Shown: positions 26,786-36,712, numbered from the stretch's first letter. The stretch is DNA of 64,000 nucleotides from Spongiivirga sp046524175 (GCF_046524175.1 NZ_JBEFZF010000009.1:1-64000), one strand, 5' to 3'. A program made the numbers and translations. The notes: generated by a model from the letters alone, not told the origin.

Positions 26786-28396
26786 TTACATGCCTTTTAT
26801 AGCCGACAAATATCGTTGAAGCTGCTTTTTAACAACCGGGAACAAGAAATATAACCCAACCATATTAGGAAATACCATTGCGAAAATCATCGCATCTGAG
26901 AAACTCCAGATAGACCCCATACTTGCAGCAGCACCAATTATAACAAATGTTAAGAATAATAATTTATACACTAAATCCGCAGTCTTTCCTCTTCCAAATA
27001 AAAACTTCCAAGACTGTAACCCGTAGTATGACCATGAGATCATGGTAGAAACCGCGAATAAAACAACTGCAACGGTTAAGAAAATATTTGAATAAGGAAT
27101 GTACTGTGCAAAAGCCTTTGAAGTAATACCAGCACCTTGAACAATTTCATTTCCAATCATTACAGCACCACTACCATCAGTGCTTACATCGGCGCCATAT
27201 TCAAAGAAACCGCCAAAGTTGAAAATAATGATCACTAAGGCAGTCATAGTACAAATAACAACGGTATCAATAAATGGCTCTAGCAAAGCGACCAAACCTT
27301 CTGAAGCCGAGTATTTAGTTTTTACTGCCGAGTGCGCAATAGAAGCTGAACCTGCACCTGCTTCATTCGAGAAAGCCGCACGCTTAAAGCCTACTAACAA
27401 CACTCCTATAAAACCACCTACTCCTATTGCTTTAGGATTGAAAGCTTCGGTTACAATTAAACTAACCGCATCATCGATCAAACCGAAATTGCTAAAAATG
27501 ATATACAGACAAGCAATTATATACATCACTGCCATAAATGGCACTACTTTTTCAGTAACTGAAGCAATACGCTTAATACCACCTATGATGATGATTCCGA
27601 CCAATATCGCTAAAACAACACCAATCCAGAAACCAGCACCAGTACTTTCTAAACCTAAAAGTTCTTTCAACACAACTGTAGCTTGATTCGATTGCGCTGC
27701 GTTACCACCACCAAAAGAACCGCCAATACAGAAAATCGCAAATATTACCGCTGCAATTTTACCAAACATGGCAAAGCCTCGTTCTTTAAGCCCCTTACTT
27801 ATATAGTACATAGGTCCTCCGTAAACAGTACCATCTTCACCTACATCTCTGTACTGAACACCAAGGGTACACTCAACAAATTTGGTAGACATCCCTAGTA
27901 AACCACAAATAATCATCCAAAATGTTGCACCAGGACCACCTAATGCAATCGCCAATGCCACACCTGCAATATTACCATTACCTACAGTACCTGAAACTGC
28001 GGTCGCCAGTGCCTGAAAATGCGAAACTTCTCCTTCTTTACTTTCATCTCTTATGGTTTCAATGGCATCGCCACCTGGTGTAGAATCGCCATACATTGGC
28101 TCAGAAACAGGATGATCCAATTCATCGTACTTACCTCGTACGACATTGATGGCTTTACCAAAAAATCTAATATTTGGAAAACCAAAATATATTGTGAAAA
28201 AAGCGGCACTTGCAACGAGAAGAATCAGTACAAACGGTGTTCCAAAAACTTCAAAGAAAATCACATCCGAGAAGAAATCTGATACTGGTTTAAAGCCTTC
28301 GTCGATGCGTTGATCGAGACCTTTTTCTTCGGTTTCTTGTGCAAAAGTTAATAAGGGTAAAAGCAAAGAAAATAGTGCTAGAAGCTGCTTCTTCAT
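26786..28396 (-). CDS. Alanine/glycine:cation symporter (AGCS family)
   Basis: 536 residues, a multi-pass inner-membrane Na+-coupled amino-acid symporter. The AGCS signature is GTVGNGNIAGVALAIALGGP, followed by MSTKFVECTLGVQYRD and later GFKRAAFSNEAGAGSASIAH. About ten to eleven hydrophobic helices are visible. The N-terminus carries an additional signal-like hydrophobic segment (LLALFSLLLPLLTFAQ) and an acidic stretch before the first conserved helix. Substrate is probably alanine or glycine. Confidence 0.93.
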   Translation of the reverse strand: MKKQLLALFSLLLPLLTFAQETEEKGLDQRIDEGFKPVSDFFSDVIFFEVFGTPFVLILLVASAAFFTIYFGFPNIRFFGKAINVVRGKYDELDHPVSEPMYGDSTPGGDAIETIRDESKEGEVSHFQALATAVSGTVGNGNIAGVALAIALGGPGATFWMIICGLLGMSTKFVECTLGVQYRDVGEDGTVYGGPMYYISKGLKERGFAMFGKIAAVIFAIFCIGGSFGGGNAAQSNQATVVLKELLGLESTGAGFWIGVVLAILVGIIIIGGIKRIASVTEKVVPFMAVMYIIACLYIIFSNFGLIDDAVSLIVTEAFNPKAIGVGGFIGVLLVGFKRAAFSNEAGAGSASIAHSAVKTKYSASEGLVALLEPFIDTVVICTMTALVIIIFNFGGFFEYGADVSTDGSGAVMIGNEIVQGAGITSKAFAQYIPYSNIFLTVAVVLFAVSTMISWSYYGLQSWKFLFGRGKTADLVYKLLFLTFVIIGAAASMGSIWSFSDAMIFAMVFPNMVGLYFLFPVVKKQLQRYLSAIKGM

Positions 28397-28500
28397 AATT
28401 TGATGTTTGTGTTAAGTTTTTGTTAGTTTAATTAAAACTGCGTGCCAATATCCTAAAAATAACAGCATACTTCCAAATTTTGGCAGTTAAATATACAATG

Positions 28501-29514
28501 CTATAATTGGTACATTTTGTTCAACGCTTTTATTTGCTCAGGCCTACCGAGTACAATTATACTGCTATCGGGTTCCAAAATAGTATCCGCTTCTGGATTC
28601 ACGATGTAAGAACCATCTTGTTTTTTAAAACCAATAATGGTGCAACCTGTACGCTTACGAAGATCAATATCCCGAATAGTCGAATTTCCATTGTTTTTTT
28701 CAAAAATGTCTGCAACGGCTACTTCCTCAATATTGGTAAGATCGCCATGGTCCATCATGGTTAGGTTATCAATAAATTCAACCAAACCGGGTTCAACCAC
28801 TAAAGAAGCCATATGATCACCTCCTATTCGGTCTGGCATAATCACATTATTAGCACCTGCTAGTTTTAATTTTTTATAAGAGGTGTCTTCAGATGCTCTG
28901 CTTATAATCGTTAAGTCTTTATTGAGTTGTCGTGCAGAAAGTACGACAAAAAGATTATCAGCATCTTTAGGCAAAGCAGTGATCATGCAATGTGCGCGTT
29001 CAATACCTGCTTCTAATAAAATTTCATCTTCATTAGCATTCCCGTTTACAAAAAGAATATTATCATCCTCAAATCGCTCTACCAGACCTTTATCCATTTC
29101 GACAACAACAAAGTCCTTACCGTAAGACATTAGTTTGTGTACGGCTTGTTTCCCATTTCGGCCATAACCACATACGATTACATGACCTCGTAATTGATCA
29201 ATTTGTCTTTTCATTTTTTTCTTTTTTATAAGAATGGAATTGGTCCTACTAAAAATATACTCGGTAATTACAGTAATCGCATAACCGAAGATAAAAACGC
29301 TTGTTACAATTAGGCAAATTGTAAATATTTTTGACGCAGGGTCCAGCTCTTTCACGGTAGAAAATCCTACGGTAGTAACCGTTATCATGGTCATGAACAT
29401 AGAATCTATCCACCCAAATCCGGATATATATCGATACCCTATAACCCCAATTAAATAAATGGTAATTAAGAGTGATATTGCTATGGTAAATTTTGACCTA
29501 AAGAGCTTAAACAT
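28501..29514 (-). CDS. Potassium channel with RCK (TrkA-N/TrkA-C) domain
   Basis: 337 residues. Two TM helices (about 10-30 and 60-85) flank a pore loop with the selectivity filter TVTTVGFST. The cytoplasmic TrkA-N Rossmann domain follows (HVIVCGYGRNGKQAVHKL, about 112-129), then a TrkA-C domain (about 250-335). This is the architecture of simple two-TM RCK-gated K+ channels. The filter reads TVGF in place of the usual TVGYG, which is seen in some prokaryotic channels. It starts three bases after the PspC-like gene, so they form one operon. Confidence 0.92.
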   Translation of the reverse strand: MFKLFRSKFTIAISLLITIYLIGVIGYRYISGFGWIDSMFMTMITVTTVGFSTVKELDPASKIFTICLIVTSVFIFGYAITVITEYIFSRTNSILIKKKKMKRQIDQLRGHVIVCGYGRNGKQAVHKLMSYGKDFVVVEMDKGLVERFEDDNILFVNGNANEDEILLEAGIERAHCMITALPKDADNLFVVLSARQLNKDLTIISRASEDTSYKKLKLAGANNVIMPDRIGGDHMASLVVEPGLVEFIDNLTMMDHGDLTNIEEVAVADIFEKNNGNSTIRDIDLRKRTGCTIIGFKKQDGSYIVNPEADTILEPDSSIIVLGRPEQIKALNKMYQL

Positions 29515-29517
29515 ACA

Positions 29518-29745
29518 TTAAAGATCGAACACTGAAGTTCGTTTTGAATAAACAAGGTCTTTTATACGCATCCAAAAAGCAATAAATAAATACAATGCGA
29601 AACCAAAACCTAAAGTAACAAAAGTGACATATATAAACGATATACGAACCACCTTGGCACGCATTCCTAACCGGTCTGCAATACGTTGGCATACCTCATA
29701 GCCATGCTTTTGAAAAAAATACAGAAGGTTATAAAATAATTGCAT
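29518..29745 (-). CDS. PspC-like small membrane protein
   Basis: 75 residues. An N-terminal PspC-like motif (HGYEVCQRIADRLGMRAKVV) is followed by one long TM segment (ISFIYVTFVTLGFGFALYLF). PspC-domain proteins in other bacteria signal envelope stress. It lies directly upstream of the K+ channel gene with a three-base gap, so a joint role at the membrane is likely but unproven. A TATTTTTG box at 29758-29751 on the minus strand would give an almost leaderless mRNA. Confidence 0.8.
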   Translation of the reverse strand: MQLFYNLLYFFQKHGYEVCQRIADRLGMRAKVVRISFIYVTFVTLGFGFALYLFIAFWMRIKDLVYSKRTSVFDL

Positions 29746-29905
29746 AGAAACAAAAATATAAAAAAGGGATTAGTGCGCGACTTAAGGACAAGCCCATAAG
29801 GCATTATATTTATAAATAATTGGATTTTAAGCCGAGCCTTAGCATATTTAATGTGCTTTCTGGAGTGAATTATCTAACTGATTTTTGATTCACCTTAAAC
29901 TTTGA

Positions 29906-31174
29906 CTACTCAAGCAAACTGGCACCAACGGCGCACTGTAAACAGTGGTTACGATTACAATATTCTTTTTTAAGCTGAATCAGTGCTTGCGAGTGCAATG
30001 CATTTTCAGCGGGAACTTTTAATGATTTATAGCGATCGACAATGGCATTTTTTTCTACCGCAATTTCTTGTATCAAACTCAAAATTACATCAGTTGATTG
30101 TTTTGCCTGAAATTTAGCATAGCAAAATTGAAGTGGAATTATGGTATTGATCAATAGCAAATCAATGAAAGACTTGCTTAGTTTTTTGGACCTCCCCTTT
30201 GTTTCCTTATTAAAGGTATAATGTGAATTCCAATAAGAAGAGGCAGGAACTGATAAGAGTCTATAAAAATCTTCTTTAGTTTCGATGTCAATAATTTTTG
30301 AGAATAGGGAGTCATTGTTGACATATAAACTTGCCAATTGCGATAACCGAATAGTGGGAAAATTATTAGGTCTTAAACGAAAAAATTGCACAGGCAATAC
30401 CCCCTGATTGTTAAGTTTGAACTTATTCTTTAAAAATTTATATCGTTCCTTCAATCGATAATGGTAATGGTCTTCAATATCTTCATCAAGTAAACTTGCC
30501 TGACCAAACAACAACGCTTCTAATGCAATTGGATTAGACCTTACTTTGCGTATCATACCAAAATCAACCGAGCTAGCAATGCTTAAGAAAGCCTCCCCAT
30601 TAACATTAGAACCGAAGCTTTTGGCAAGCATTTTAAATAAAACAGCCTCCCAATCATTATTTGATGATTTTAATAGATTGAAAATAACCTCCGCCTTGGT
30701 CTCCAATCGTTCGATATATAATCGCTCCTGCCAATTTCGTATTAAAAAAGAATCAGTTTGAGAAATTTCGTTTTCACAATTAATCCATTGCTTCGATGAA
30801 TCTAACAATATACGGTAGCTGATAAGCAATGATTCATCTACATAATTAGATAACTCCAAAACGGGAATGGTAGTATTATCTTTTCTGTAAACATCAGTAT
30901 CATGTGTCCATACCACATGCAAAATTACGTTATCATAGGCTGGATCATTTTCATGATGATGCGCATACCAATCGGACGATTTTAGATGAATTTCAACATT
31001 ACCGGCCCAAAGCTGATTATCAATTCTAATTACTGCATTAAAAAAATCCGGACCGCTAAGAAGATTATGTTCCCCAACCGCTTTAATTGCTACCACTAAA
31101 TCATCTGTAGTTTTTAAGCTTTTTAGATCAAATTTCTTATGTTTCCATAAATAGTGAAGAAAATCTTCTTTCAT
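29906..31174 (-). CDS. DUF2851 family protein
   Basis: 422 residues from the ATG at 31174 (MKEDFLHYLWKHKKFD). DUF2851 proteins are conserved in Bacteroidota without an assigned function. The N-terminal half holds the family core (GPDFFNAVIRIDNQLWAGNV, HLKSSDWYAHHH and NVILHVVWTHD). A small Cys cluster at the C-terminus (CNRNHCLQCAVG) could bind metal. It is cytoplasmic with no signal peptide, divergent from the peroxiredoxin gene at 31253. Confidence 0.88.
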   Translation of the reverse strand: MKEDFLHYLWKHKKFDLKSLKTTDDLVVAIKAVGEHNLLSGPDFFNAVIRIDNQLWAGNVEIHLKSSDWYAHHHENDPAYDNVILHVVWTHDTDVYRKDNTTIPVLELSNYVDESLLISYRILLDSSKQWINCENEISQTDSFLIRNWQERLYIERLETKAEVIFNLLKSSNNDWEAVLFKMLAKSFGSNVNGEAFLSIASSVDFGMIRKVRSNPIALEALLFGQASLLDEDIEDHYHYRLKERYKFLKNKFKLNNQGVLPVQFFRLRPNNFPTIRLSQLASLYVNNDSLFSKIIDIETKEDFYRLLSVPASSYWNSHYTFNKETKGRSKKLSKSFIDLLLINTIIPLQFCYAKFQAKQSTDVILSLIQEIAVEKNAIVDRYKSLKVPAENALHSQALIQLKKEYCNRNHCLQCAVGASLLE

Positions 31175-31252
31175 AATCACCAATTAAAGTGCAACTTGTA
31201 AACTTACTTAAAAAGTAAAGACTAAGAAACCCATTTCATCTTAATCAAAAAT

Positions 31253-32101
31253 ATGGAAGGTAAATTAAAGTCGGTTTTTATTAGTGTTTTCCCATTAATC
31301 GCTCTTGCGCTTTTAGTATATACCATTTATCAGGGAATTGTTGATTTTTCCTTTGTTCTACTAGGACAGGCGATCATTGCCGGCGCAATTGTTAGATTTT
31401 TTAGCGGATTATTCATCACCAAAAGACCCAGGACCGATTCCATTGTTCTACCATATACCCTTCCAATAATTATTGGATATTTTATAGCAGTAGCAGGCGC
31501 TTTTTATGAAGGTGTAGAAAATCAAAATTTAATCTTACCGAGCTTACTTTCAGTCCTATGGATCGCCTATTTGCGGTGGTATTCAGTTTTCAATAATCGC
31601 CAAAAAGGCAGCATTATTAAGGTAGGCGAAAAATTAAAAAAGTTCTCCTTAGAAAACACCGATAAACAGGTGGTGCACTCAGATTCGTATTTGGGTAAGG
31701 CTACCATTTTTATATTCTATAGAGGAAACTGGTGCCCACTTTGTATGGCGCAGATAAAAGAAGTTGCTGGACAATACAAAGAGTTGGAGTCTAGAAATAT
31801 ACGAATGGTGCTGGTGAGTCCTCAACCTCATCAATACACCCAAAAATTAGCTAAGAAATTTAACGTAGGTTTTGAATTTATGGTTGATGCTAGAAATAAA
31901 GCCGCTAAACAACTCGGTATTCTTTCAGAAAATGGGATCCCTGCAGGATTTCAAGCACTAGGATATGATAGTGATACTGTAATGCCAACCGTTATTATAA
32001 CAGACACTAAAAACAAGATAATTTTTGCTGATTTAACGGATAATTATCGGGTACGACCAGAGCCAGAAACTTTTCTAAGGGTAATCGACGAACTGGATTA
32101 G
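31253..32101 (+). CDS. Membrane-anchored peroxiredoxin-like (AhpC/TSA) protein
   Basis: 282 residues. Three to four hydrophobic segments fill residues 8-115 (including VFPLIALALLVYTIYQGIV and LPYTLPIIIGYFIAVAGAFY). They are followed by an AhpC/TSA thioredoxin-fold domain (about 125-280) with YRGNWCPLCMAQIKEV, a CxxC-type peroxidatic site, and a cis-Pro loop at VMPTVII. It is probably anchored in the inner membrane with a redox domain on one side. The fusion of a multi-TM domain to a peroxiredoxin is not one I can name. It is the only plus-strand gene of this redox cluster. Confidence 0.8.
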   Translation: MEGKLKSVFISVFPLIALALLVYTIYQGIVDFSFVLLGQAIIAGAIVRFFSGLFITKRPRTDSIVLPYTLPIIIGYFIAVAGAFYEGVENQNLILPSLLSVLWIAYLRWYSVFNNRQKGSIIKVGEKLKKFSLENTDKQVVHSDSYLGKATIFIFYRGNWCPLCMAQIKEVAGQYKELESRNIRMVLVSPQPHQYTQKLAKKFNVGFEFMVDARNKAAKQLGILSENGIPAGFQALGYDSDTVMPTVIITDTKNKIIFADLTDNYRVRPEPETFLRVIDELD

Positions 32102-32152
32102 CGCATTAACACTCCAATCATAAATTTCAAAAAAAAATAAAGTGCCGTGGTA

Positions 32153-32464
32153 TTATGGGGTAACGGTCTCCCCTTCCCATTCTAAAATACCACCTAGTAA
32201 ATTGTAAGTTGTATTAAAGCCCATTTGATTCATGATCTGACAAGCCTGAGCACTGCGTGCCCCACTACGGCAATACACATAATAGTTTTTACTATTATCT
32301 AACTCGTTTAGACCATCAATAAAACCTTGTCCTTGACGAATATCAATATTTTGAGCATTGGGTATATAACCTTCTGCGACTTCTTCTTCGCTTCTTACAT
32401 CTAAAATTACTGCATTTGTATCTGCTCCTAATTTGCTCGACCAATCGTCTTGTGTTAAATCCAT
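32153..32464 (-). CDS. Rhodanese-like domain protein
   Basis: 103 residues from the ATG at 32464 (MDLTQDDW). A single rhodanese domain with the active-site loop CRSGARS and the flanking motif VILDVRSEEEVAEGYIPNAQN. Sulfurtransferases of this size usually carry sulfur as a persulfide on the active-site Cys, cytoplasmic. It lies among thioredoxin-fold genes. The substrate is unknown. Confidence 0.92.
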   Translation of the reverse strand: MDLTQDDWSSKLGADTNAVILDVRSEEEVAEGYIPNAQNIDIRQGQGFIDGLNELDNSKNYYVYCRSGARSAQACQIMNQMGFNTTYNLLGGILEWEGETVTP

Positions 32465-32509
32465 TGTATACAATTCTATTTATACAGTAAAAATAAAAAA
32501 CCGCAGTGA

Positions 32510-32842
32510 TTACTTTACTTTAATAATCCTTAAATAATAGTTCTTAGTACTGTCTACTTCAAAAACTCTGAACTTAAAGTGCCCTTGGGGTTCATGGACT
32601 GGCATATTGTCCTTCGGTATATTTTGTTCTACATCAGTTTCCTGCAAAACAAAATCGCTATTCGGGTTTTTCTTAATTTCATCCAAGAGGAAATCCAGGT
32701 TTTTCCAATGCAGTAAGTTGAATTGCCTTTTAGATGCTCTATCAATTATTGCCGAAGTATCTATTTTAAAAGTTGGTTTCTGCTGTGCTATTGCAAAACT
32801 TGTGCCTATTAAAAGAAATAGTACTAAACGAACAATTATCAT
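32510..32842 (-). CDS. Small exported protein of unknown function
   Basis: 110 residues with a signal peptide (MIIVRLVLFLLIGTSFAIAQ), predicted periplasmic. The mature part is polar with no Cys and no family I recognise; it contains FNLLHWKNLDFLLDEIKKNP. It starts five bases after the stop of the thioredoxin-family gene at 32848, so it is very likely co-transcribed with it. Confidence 0.7.
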   Translation of the reverse strand: MIIVRLVLFLLIGTSFAIAQQKPTFKIDTSAIIDRASKRQFNLLHWKNLDFLLDEIKKNPNSDFVLQETDVEQNIPKDNMPVHEPQGHFKFRVFEVDSTKNYYLRIIKVK

Positions 32843-32847
32843 TTGTT

Positions 32848-33465
32848 TTAAACTTTTATCGTACAGCCAATAGCTTTTGTAGTTGCCAATGGCACCTCTT
32901 TCCCTTCCAACAAGGCATTAACAGCATCTTCGACAAATTTTTCTTCTACATTATTAGCATTTCTTGAGCTGTCATCAATAGCGCCTATATAACGTACTCT
33001 GTTCCCTTTATTTGTTTTTTGTAAAACGAAAACATGTGGTGTTCTGGTAGCACCGTATTTAGGATAAATTTTCTGTCCTTCATCTAATAGATAAGGAAAC
33101 GTAAAGCCTTTTTCTTTTGCTCGCACCTTCATAGCGGCAAAATCATCTCCCGGTTTTACCTCAGGGTTATTGGGGTTAATCGCAATCACAGGATATCCTA
33201 GCTCTTTATACTTCTTATCAAGTGCGATAATACGGTCTTCATAGGCCACCGAATATGGACAAGTATTACAGGTAAATATGACTATGTATCCCTTTGCGTC
33301 AGGAAAATCAGCAAGAGACACCATCTTACCATCGACATTTTTCAGTTCAAAATCTGTGGCGTAATCACCAATCTTATAACCATTAACTAAGGGTTTGGTG
33401 TTAATCGCAAATGCGCTAACAGCAGCAATAACTACTACAGCAAAAAAGAGTTTAAAGAATTTCAT
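32848..33465 (-). CDS. Exported thioredoxin-family (AhpC/TSA-like) protein
   Basis: 205 residues. A signal peptide (FFKLFFAVVVIAAVSAFA) precedes a redoxin domain with the CxxC site FTCNTCPYSVAYEDRI. The long insertion AINPNNPEVKPGDDFAAM and the cis-Pro region RTPHVFVL fit the redoxin proteins often annotated as thioredoxin family in flavobacteria. Probably a periplasmic thiol-disulfide enzyme. It lies six bases after the TlpA-like lipoprotein and five before the small exported protein. Confidence 0.88.
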   Translation of the reverse strand: MKFFKLFFAVVVIAAVSAFAINTKPLVNGYKIGDYATDFELKNVDGKMVSLADFPDAKGYIVIFTCNTCPYSVAYEDRIIALDKKYKELGYPVIAINPNNPEVKPGDDFAAMKVRAKEKGFTFPYLLDEGQKIYPKYGATRTPHVFVLQKTNKGNRVRYIGAIDDSSRNANNVEEKFVEDAVNALLEGKEVPLATTKAIGCTIKV

Positions 33466-33471
33466 AGGTTT

Positions 33472-34017
33472 TTAATTTAAGAATTGTTGGACTTCGGCTT
33501 CTAGCTCTTCATAAGTAAACGAACGCTCATAGAACTTTCGCACATTTTTATTATATATTACGGTGGCGGGTATGGCTCCGGACCACGCTTCGTCAATTTT
33601 TGGTATCCATTTATGACTTTTGGCATCATCTAATACCACCACTTCTGACTGTATATCGTATTTATCAATAAAGGGAATCAGCTTTGTTTCTATATGCTGC
33701 AAAAAATCCATACTCACCAATAGTACTTCTACATTTTTGTCTTTATAAGCTGCATTCAAGTTTTCAAAATATGGGAGTTCTTTTACACAAGGTTTACACC
33801 AGGTAGCCCAAAAATTAATGACATAGGTTTTATCATCTTGCTGACCCAGTCTCGCTTCAAATTCTTCAAATGAATAAAATGGAATTGTCTGGTTTTTGCT
33901 ATCATGCACTGATGCAGTAGATGAAATCTCCTCACTGCTTTCCGATACTTCTTTTTCTGTTTTGTTAGCGCAACTGTAAACAAGCACAAGTACTAAAAGG
34001 TACAAATAGGTTTTCAT
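33472..34017 (-). CDS. TlpA-like thioredoxin lipoprotein
   Basis: 181 residues from the ATG at 34017 (MKTYLYLLVLVLVYSCANKT), a lipoprotein signal with lipobox Cys at residue 16. The thioredoxin domain has the active site WATWCKPCVKELPYF and the cis-Pro region GAIPATVIY. TlpA-like proteins reduce disulfides outside the inner membrane, for instance during cytochrome c maturation. It heads the three-gene minus-strand cluster with the next redoxin and the small exported protein. Confidence 0.92.
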   Translation of the reverse strand: MKTYLYLLVLVLVYSCANKTEKEVSESSEEISSTASVHDSKNQTIPFYSFEEFEARLGQQDDKTYVINFWATWCKPCVKELPYFENLNAAYKDKNVEVLLVSMDFLQHIETKLIPFIDKYDIQSEVVVLDDAKSHKWIPKIDEAWSGAIPATVIYNKNVRKFYERSFTYEELEAEVQQFLN

Positions 34018-34133
34018 CGTCCCTAAATATACGTCACTCAAAACACAACGGAAACTTGTTTAACAAACATTTAAATGAAAAATCATCGACCTCATTTACA
34101 TCTGGTATCCGAGAATTACATCAATCAACTTAA

Positions 34134-35324
34134 CTAAATAATCGATAGGGGCTTGAAGTCTTCTGAAATGATCTTGGAAGATGCTACGCCTAACCAGTTT
34201 TCTAGAATGGTAGCATAAATTTCCCGAAAGTCTATTTCGTATTTAATGTCTCCATTTTTATCTAAGTCAAGTAGGTTAGCAGGAGTATTAAACAACCCTG
34301 GATTTTTTAAGCTTTCGCCAGTTAAAAATACAAGATTAGCAGCCCCATGGTCGGTACCTCTAGCTGCATTTTGTTTTACCCTTCTACCAAACTCAGAAAA
34401 CGTTAAGATCAACGTATTTTTAAATGCGCCCTTGCTTTTCAAATCATTAACAAAGGTTGATAGTCCTTCGGAATACTGCGTTAATAAACGAGCCTGTCGA
34501 TTTGGCTGATTGGCATGTGTATCGAAGCCACCAAGGGATGCATAATAAATTTGAGTAGTTAAGCCCGAATTGATGAAATTTGATATTGTTTTTAATTGTT
34601 TGCCAAATACATTTGCAGGATATTCCTGATTGGTTTTATTGGTTTTTGTCTTTTCATAAATATAAGATGCGGAAGATTTTGCACTAATCATTGTTTTATA
34701 TAAATAGCCAAGATTATGTTCGCTTAAATGTGGATCGGTTTGATATTTAAGTGCATTACCAAAATACGTATTACGAGTTACCTTATAAAACAAACGCGCG
34801 TCTTTAGTCGCAAGACCATTGACATTTTCTCCTTTTAGCAATAATGATAACGTATCATCCACCTCAATAGCACCTAGAGGTGACTTACTTACCTCATCCA
34901 AATAACGACCAACCCAACCCGTTTGTAGGTAGTCATTTGCATTGCTCGCGGTTTGCCAAATGTCGGTTGAACGAAAATGTGATCGGTTTGGGTTTGGGTA
35001 TCCTACATTTTGTATAATAGAAATATAGCCAGCATCATACAAAGCATTAAAAGCTTTCATGCTACTATGCAATCCAAGTTCATCATTAATTGGAATTATG
35101 TTGTTTTTGACTAGCGCTATTGATTTTCTGTTTTTATAGTAAATATCGTTAGTATATGGCACCAAAGTGTTTAATCCGTCGTTACCGCCAGACAATTGAA
35201 TAATGACAAGTTTTTTATCACTGCTAGCGCCCTTTAAAAAAACATCACTTGATTTTAGAAAGCTGGGAATAAATAATGTACCGCTTGCTAATCCACTATT
35301 TCGTATGAATGTTCTCCTTTTCAT
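34134..35324 (-). CDS. DUF1501 family protein
   Basis: 396 residues from the ATG at 35324 (MKRRTFIRNSGLASGT). The N-terminus resembles a twin-arginine signal peptide (KRRTFIR), so export is likely. The body has features of the alkaline-phosphatase-like DUF1501 fold: VIIQLSGGNDGLNTLVP near the N-terminus, GGFDTHANQ, and FSEFGRRVKQNAARGTDHGA with metal-binding-type His and Asp. It follows the DUF1800 gene by 11 bases. This pair is recurrent in bacteria and presumed to act together on the cell surface; substrate unknown. Confidence 0.9.
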   Translation of the reverse strand: MKRRTFIRNSGLASGTLFIPSFLKSSDVFLKGASSDKKLVIIQLSGGNDGLNTLVPYTNDIYYKNRKSIALVKNNIIPINDELGLHSSMKAFNALYDAGYISIIQNVGYPNPNRSHFRSTDIWQTASNANDYLQTGWVGRYLDEVSKSPLGAIEVDDTLSLLLKGENVNGLATKDARLFYKVTRNTYFGNALKYQTDPHLSEHNLGYLYKTMISAKSSASYIYEKTKTNKTNQEYPANVFGKQLKTISNFINSGLTTQIYYASLGGFDTHANQPNRQARLLTQYSEGLSTFVNDLKSKGAFKNTLILTFSEFGRRVKQNAARGTDHGAANLVFLTGESLKNPGLFNTPANLLDLDKNGDIKYEIDFREIYATILENWLGVASSKIISEDFKPLSII

Positions 35325-35335
35325 GACACATTTAT

Positions 35336-36712
35336 TTAACAAAGTTGATATTCCGGCAGTGACATTAGTTGGACACAAAAGTTCTTTTTTGATTCATCTT
35401 CTAACGAATTTAAAAATTGCCTAGTTTCTTCATTTAGTGAATTTCCAATTAAAAAAAGGACCAGCTCTTCTTTGGAAAAAGCCCTAAAGTGCTTTTGAAA
35501 CGTATCCCAGTTTTTATTGATTGACAGCTTTCGGTTAAAATTTTTATTTTTTTCAAACTGTTCTGCCTTGTCTTCAAATTCTCCTTTTACATCAAAGGCA
35601 ATACTACCATTGTTTAACAACACCGACGGTAACATTAACCGTGTCATTAATGTATTTGCATCTATCCAATTTTTTCCTCCGGGCCAACCAGCAACATTGG
35701 GTGGCAGAAATAGTATTTGCCCCAATAGCTTTTGCACATAAATAAGTTGTTTTGGGTTGTTAAAAGAATAAGGAACTACCCTCGCTATTCCCACCAAAAA
35801 ATCCAATGGTGATTTAATTTTAGACCCGATATTTTTACCATCATAAAACCACTCTATGGTAAACATGTAGTTCAGCACTTCTTCTATCTCGTATCGTTTT
35901 CTAAATACCTCTGAGAGCTCTTTCACATGAACCTCGTTAACATGTTCATTTACAAAATAACGGTAAAGCTTGGTACAGATAAACCGAGCACAAGCAGGAT
36001 GCGCAAGAATCATATCAATAATATCCTCTCCAACGAAGTATCCGGTTTTCCCAAAGAACGTCTTTTGACCTATGTCATGTTGCCTTTTTGCAAATTTAAA
36101 CTCTCCTTTAGCATTATGTCTCCATCCGGTAAAAGCTCTTGCAGCTTCCTTAACATCATTTTCGGTATAATTTCCCTGACCTAAGGTGAATAGTTCCATA
36201 AGCTCTCTAGCGAAATTCTCATTTGGGCTCCACTTTCTATTCTGCTGATTATTTAAGTAATTAAGCATTGCAGGCTCCTTGGAAACGGCAATAAGAAAAT
36301 CCCTAAAATTTCCAAGTGCATGTTTTCTCAAAGTATTATTATACTGTTGAATAAACAAGATATTATTGTCTCGGCAAACAAAATGGTTGGTCCAAAACAA
36401 AACCATACGCTCTCTGAGGATTGTTTTGGTAGATGTCATTTTCATGAACCATTCATGATTCAATTCTATTTGTTTCATCCTACTTTTTTTAATCAATACA
36501 GGTAAACGCTTTAACTTTCTAGTTTTCAACATTTCATCTACTAACGAATTGATTTTTGGAGTGGGAATATGTAATGGATTATAGGTCTTTGATGCACTGA
36601 ATAGGTCACGAACCACAATATCTTGTGGTGTATTGCGCAATCTAATGAAGTCCTCAGGTGAAATGCCAAACGCTGCTCTATTATAAAGATGATGTAAATG
36701 ACGCTGTTCCAA
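35336..36712 (-). CDS. DUF1800 family protein
   Basis: 458 residues. It carries DUF1800 marks: HHLYNRAAFGISPEDF at the N-terminus, RERMVLFWTNHFVCRD, NENFARELMELFTLGQGNYT, EAARAFTGWR and PPNVAGWPGGKNWID. No clear signal peptide is seen. Partner of the DUF1501 protein encoded immediately downstream. The biochemical role is not established. Confidence 0.9.
   Translation of the reverse strand: MEQRHLHHLYNRAAFGISPEDFIRLRNTPQDIVVRDLFSASKTYNPLHIPTPKINSLVDEMLKTRKLKRLPVLIKKSRMKQIELNHEWFMKMTSTKTILRERMVLFWTNHFVCRDNNILFIQQYNNTLRKHALGNFRDFLIAVSKEPAMLNYLNNQQNRKWSPNENFARELMELFTLGQGNYTENDVKEAARAFTGWRHNAKGEFKFAKRQHDIGQKTFFGKTGYFVGEDIIDMILAHPACARFICTKLYRYFVNEHVNEVHVKELSEVFRKRYEIEEVLNYMFTIEWFYDGKNIGSKIKSPLDFLVGIARVVPYSFNNPKQLIYVQKLLGQILFLPPNVAGWPGGKNWIDANTLMTRLMLPSVLLNNGSIAFDVKGEFEDKAEQFEKNKNFNRKLSINKNWDTFQKHFRAFSKEELVLFLIGNSLNEETRQFLNSLEDESKKNFCVQLMSLPEYQLC

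Noticed and set aside
29870..29905. GTGAAT/ATTCAC hairpin as terminator of the DUF2851 gene
   Set aside because: The stem is only 6 bp with a long loop and no U-tract.
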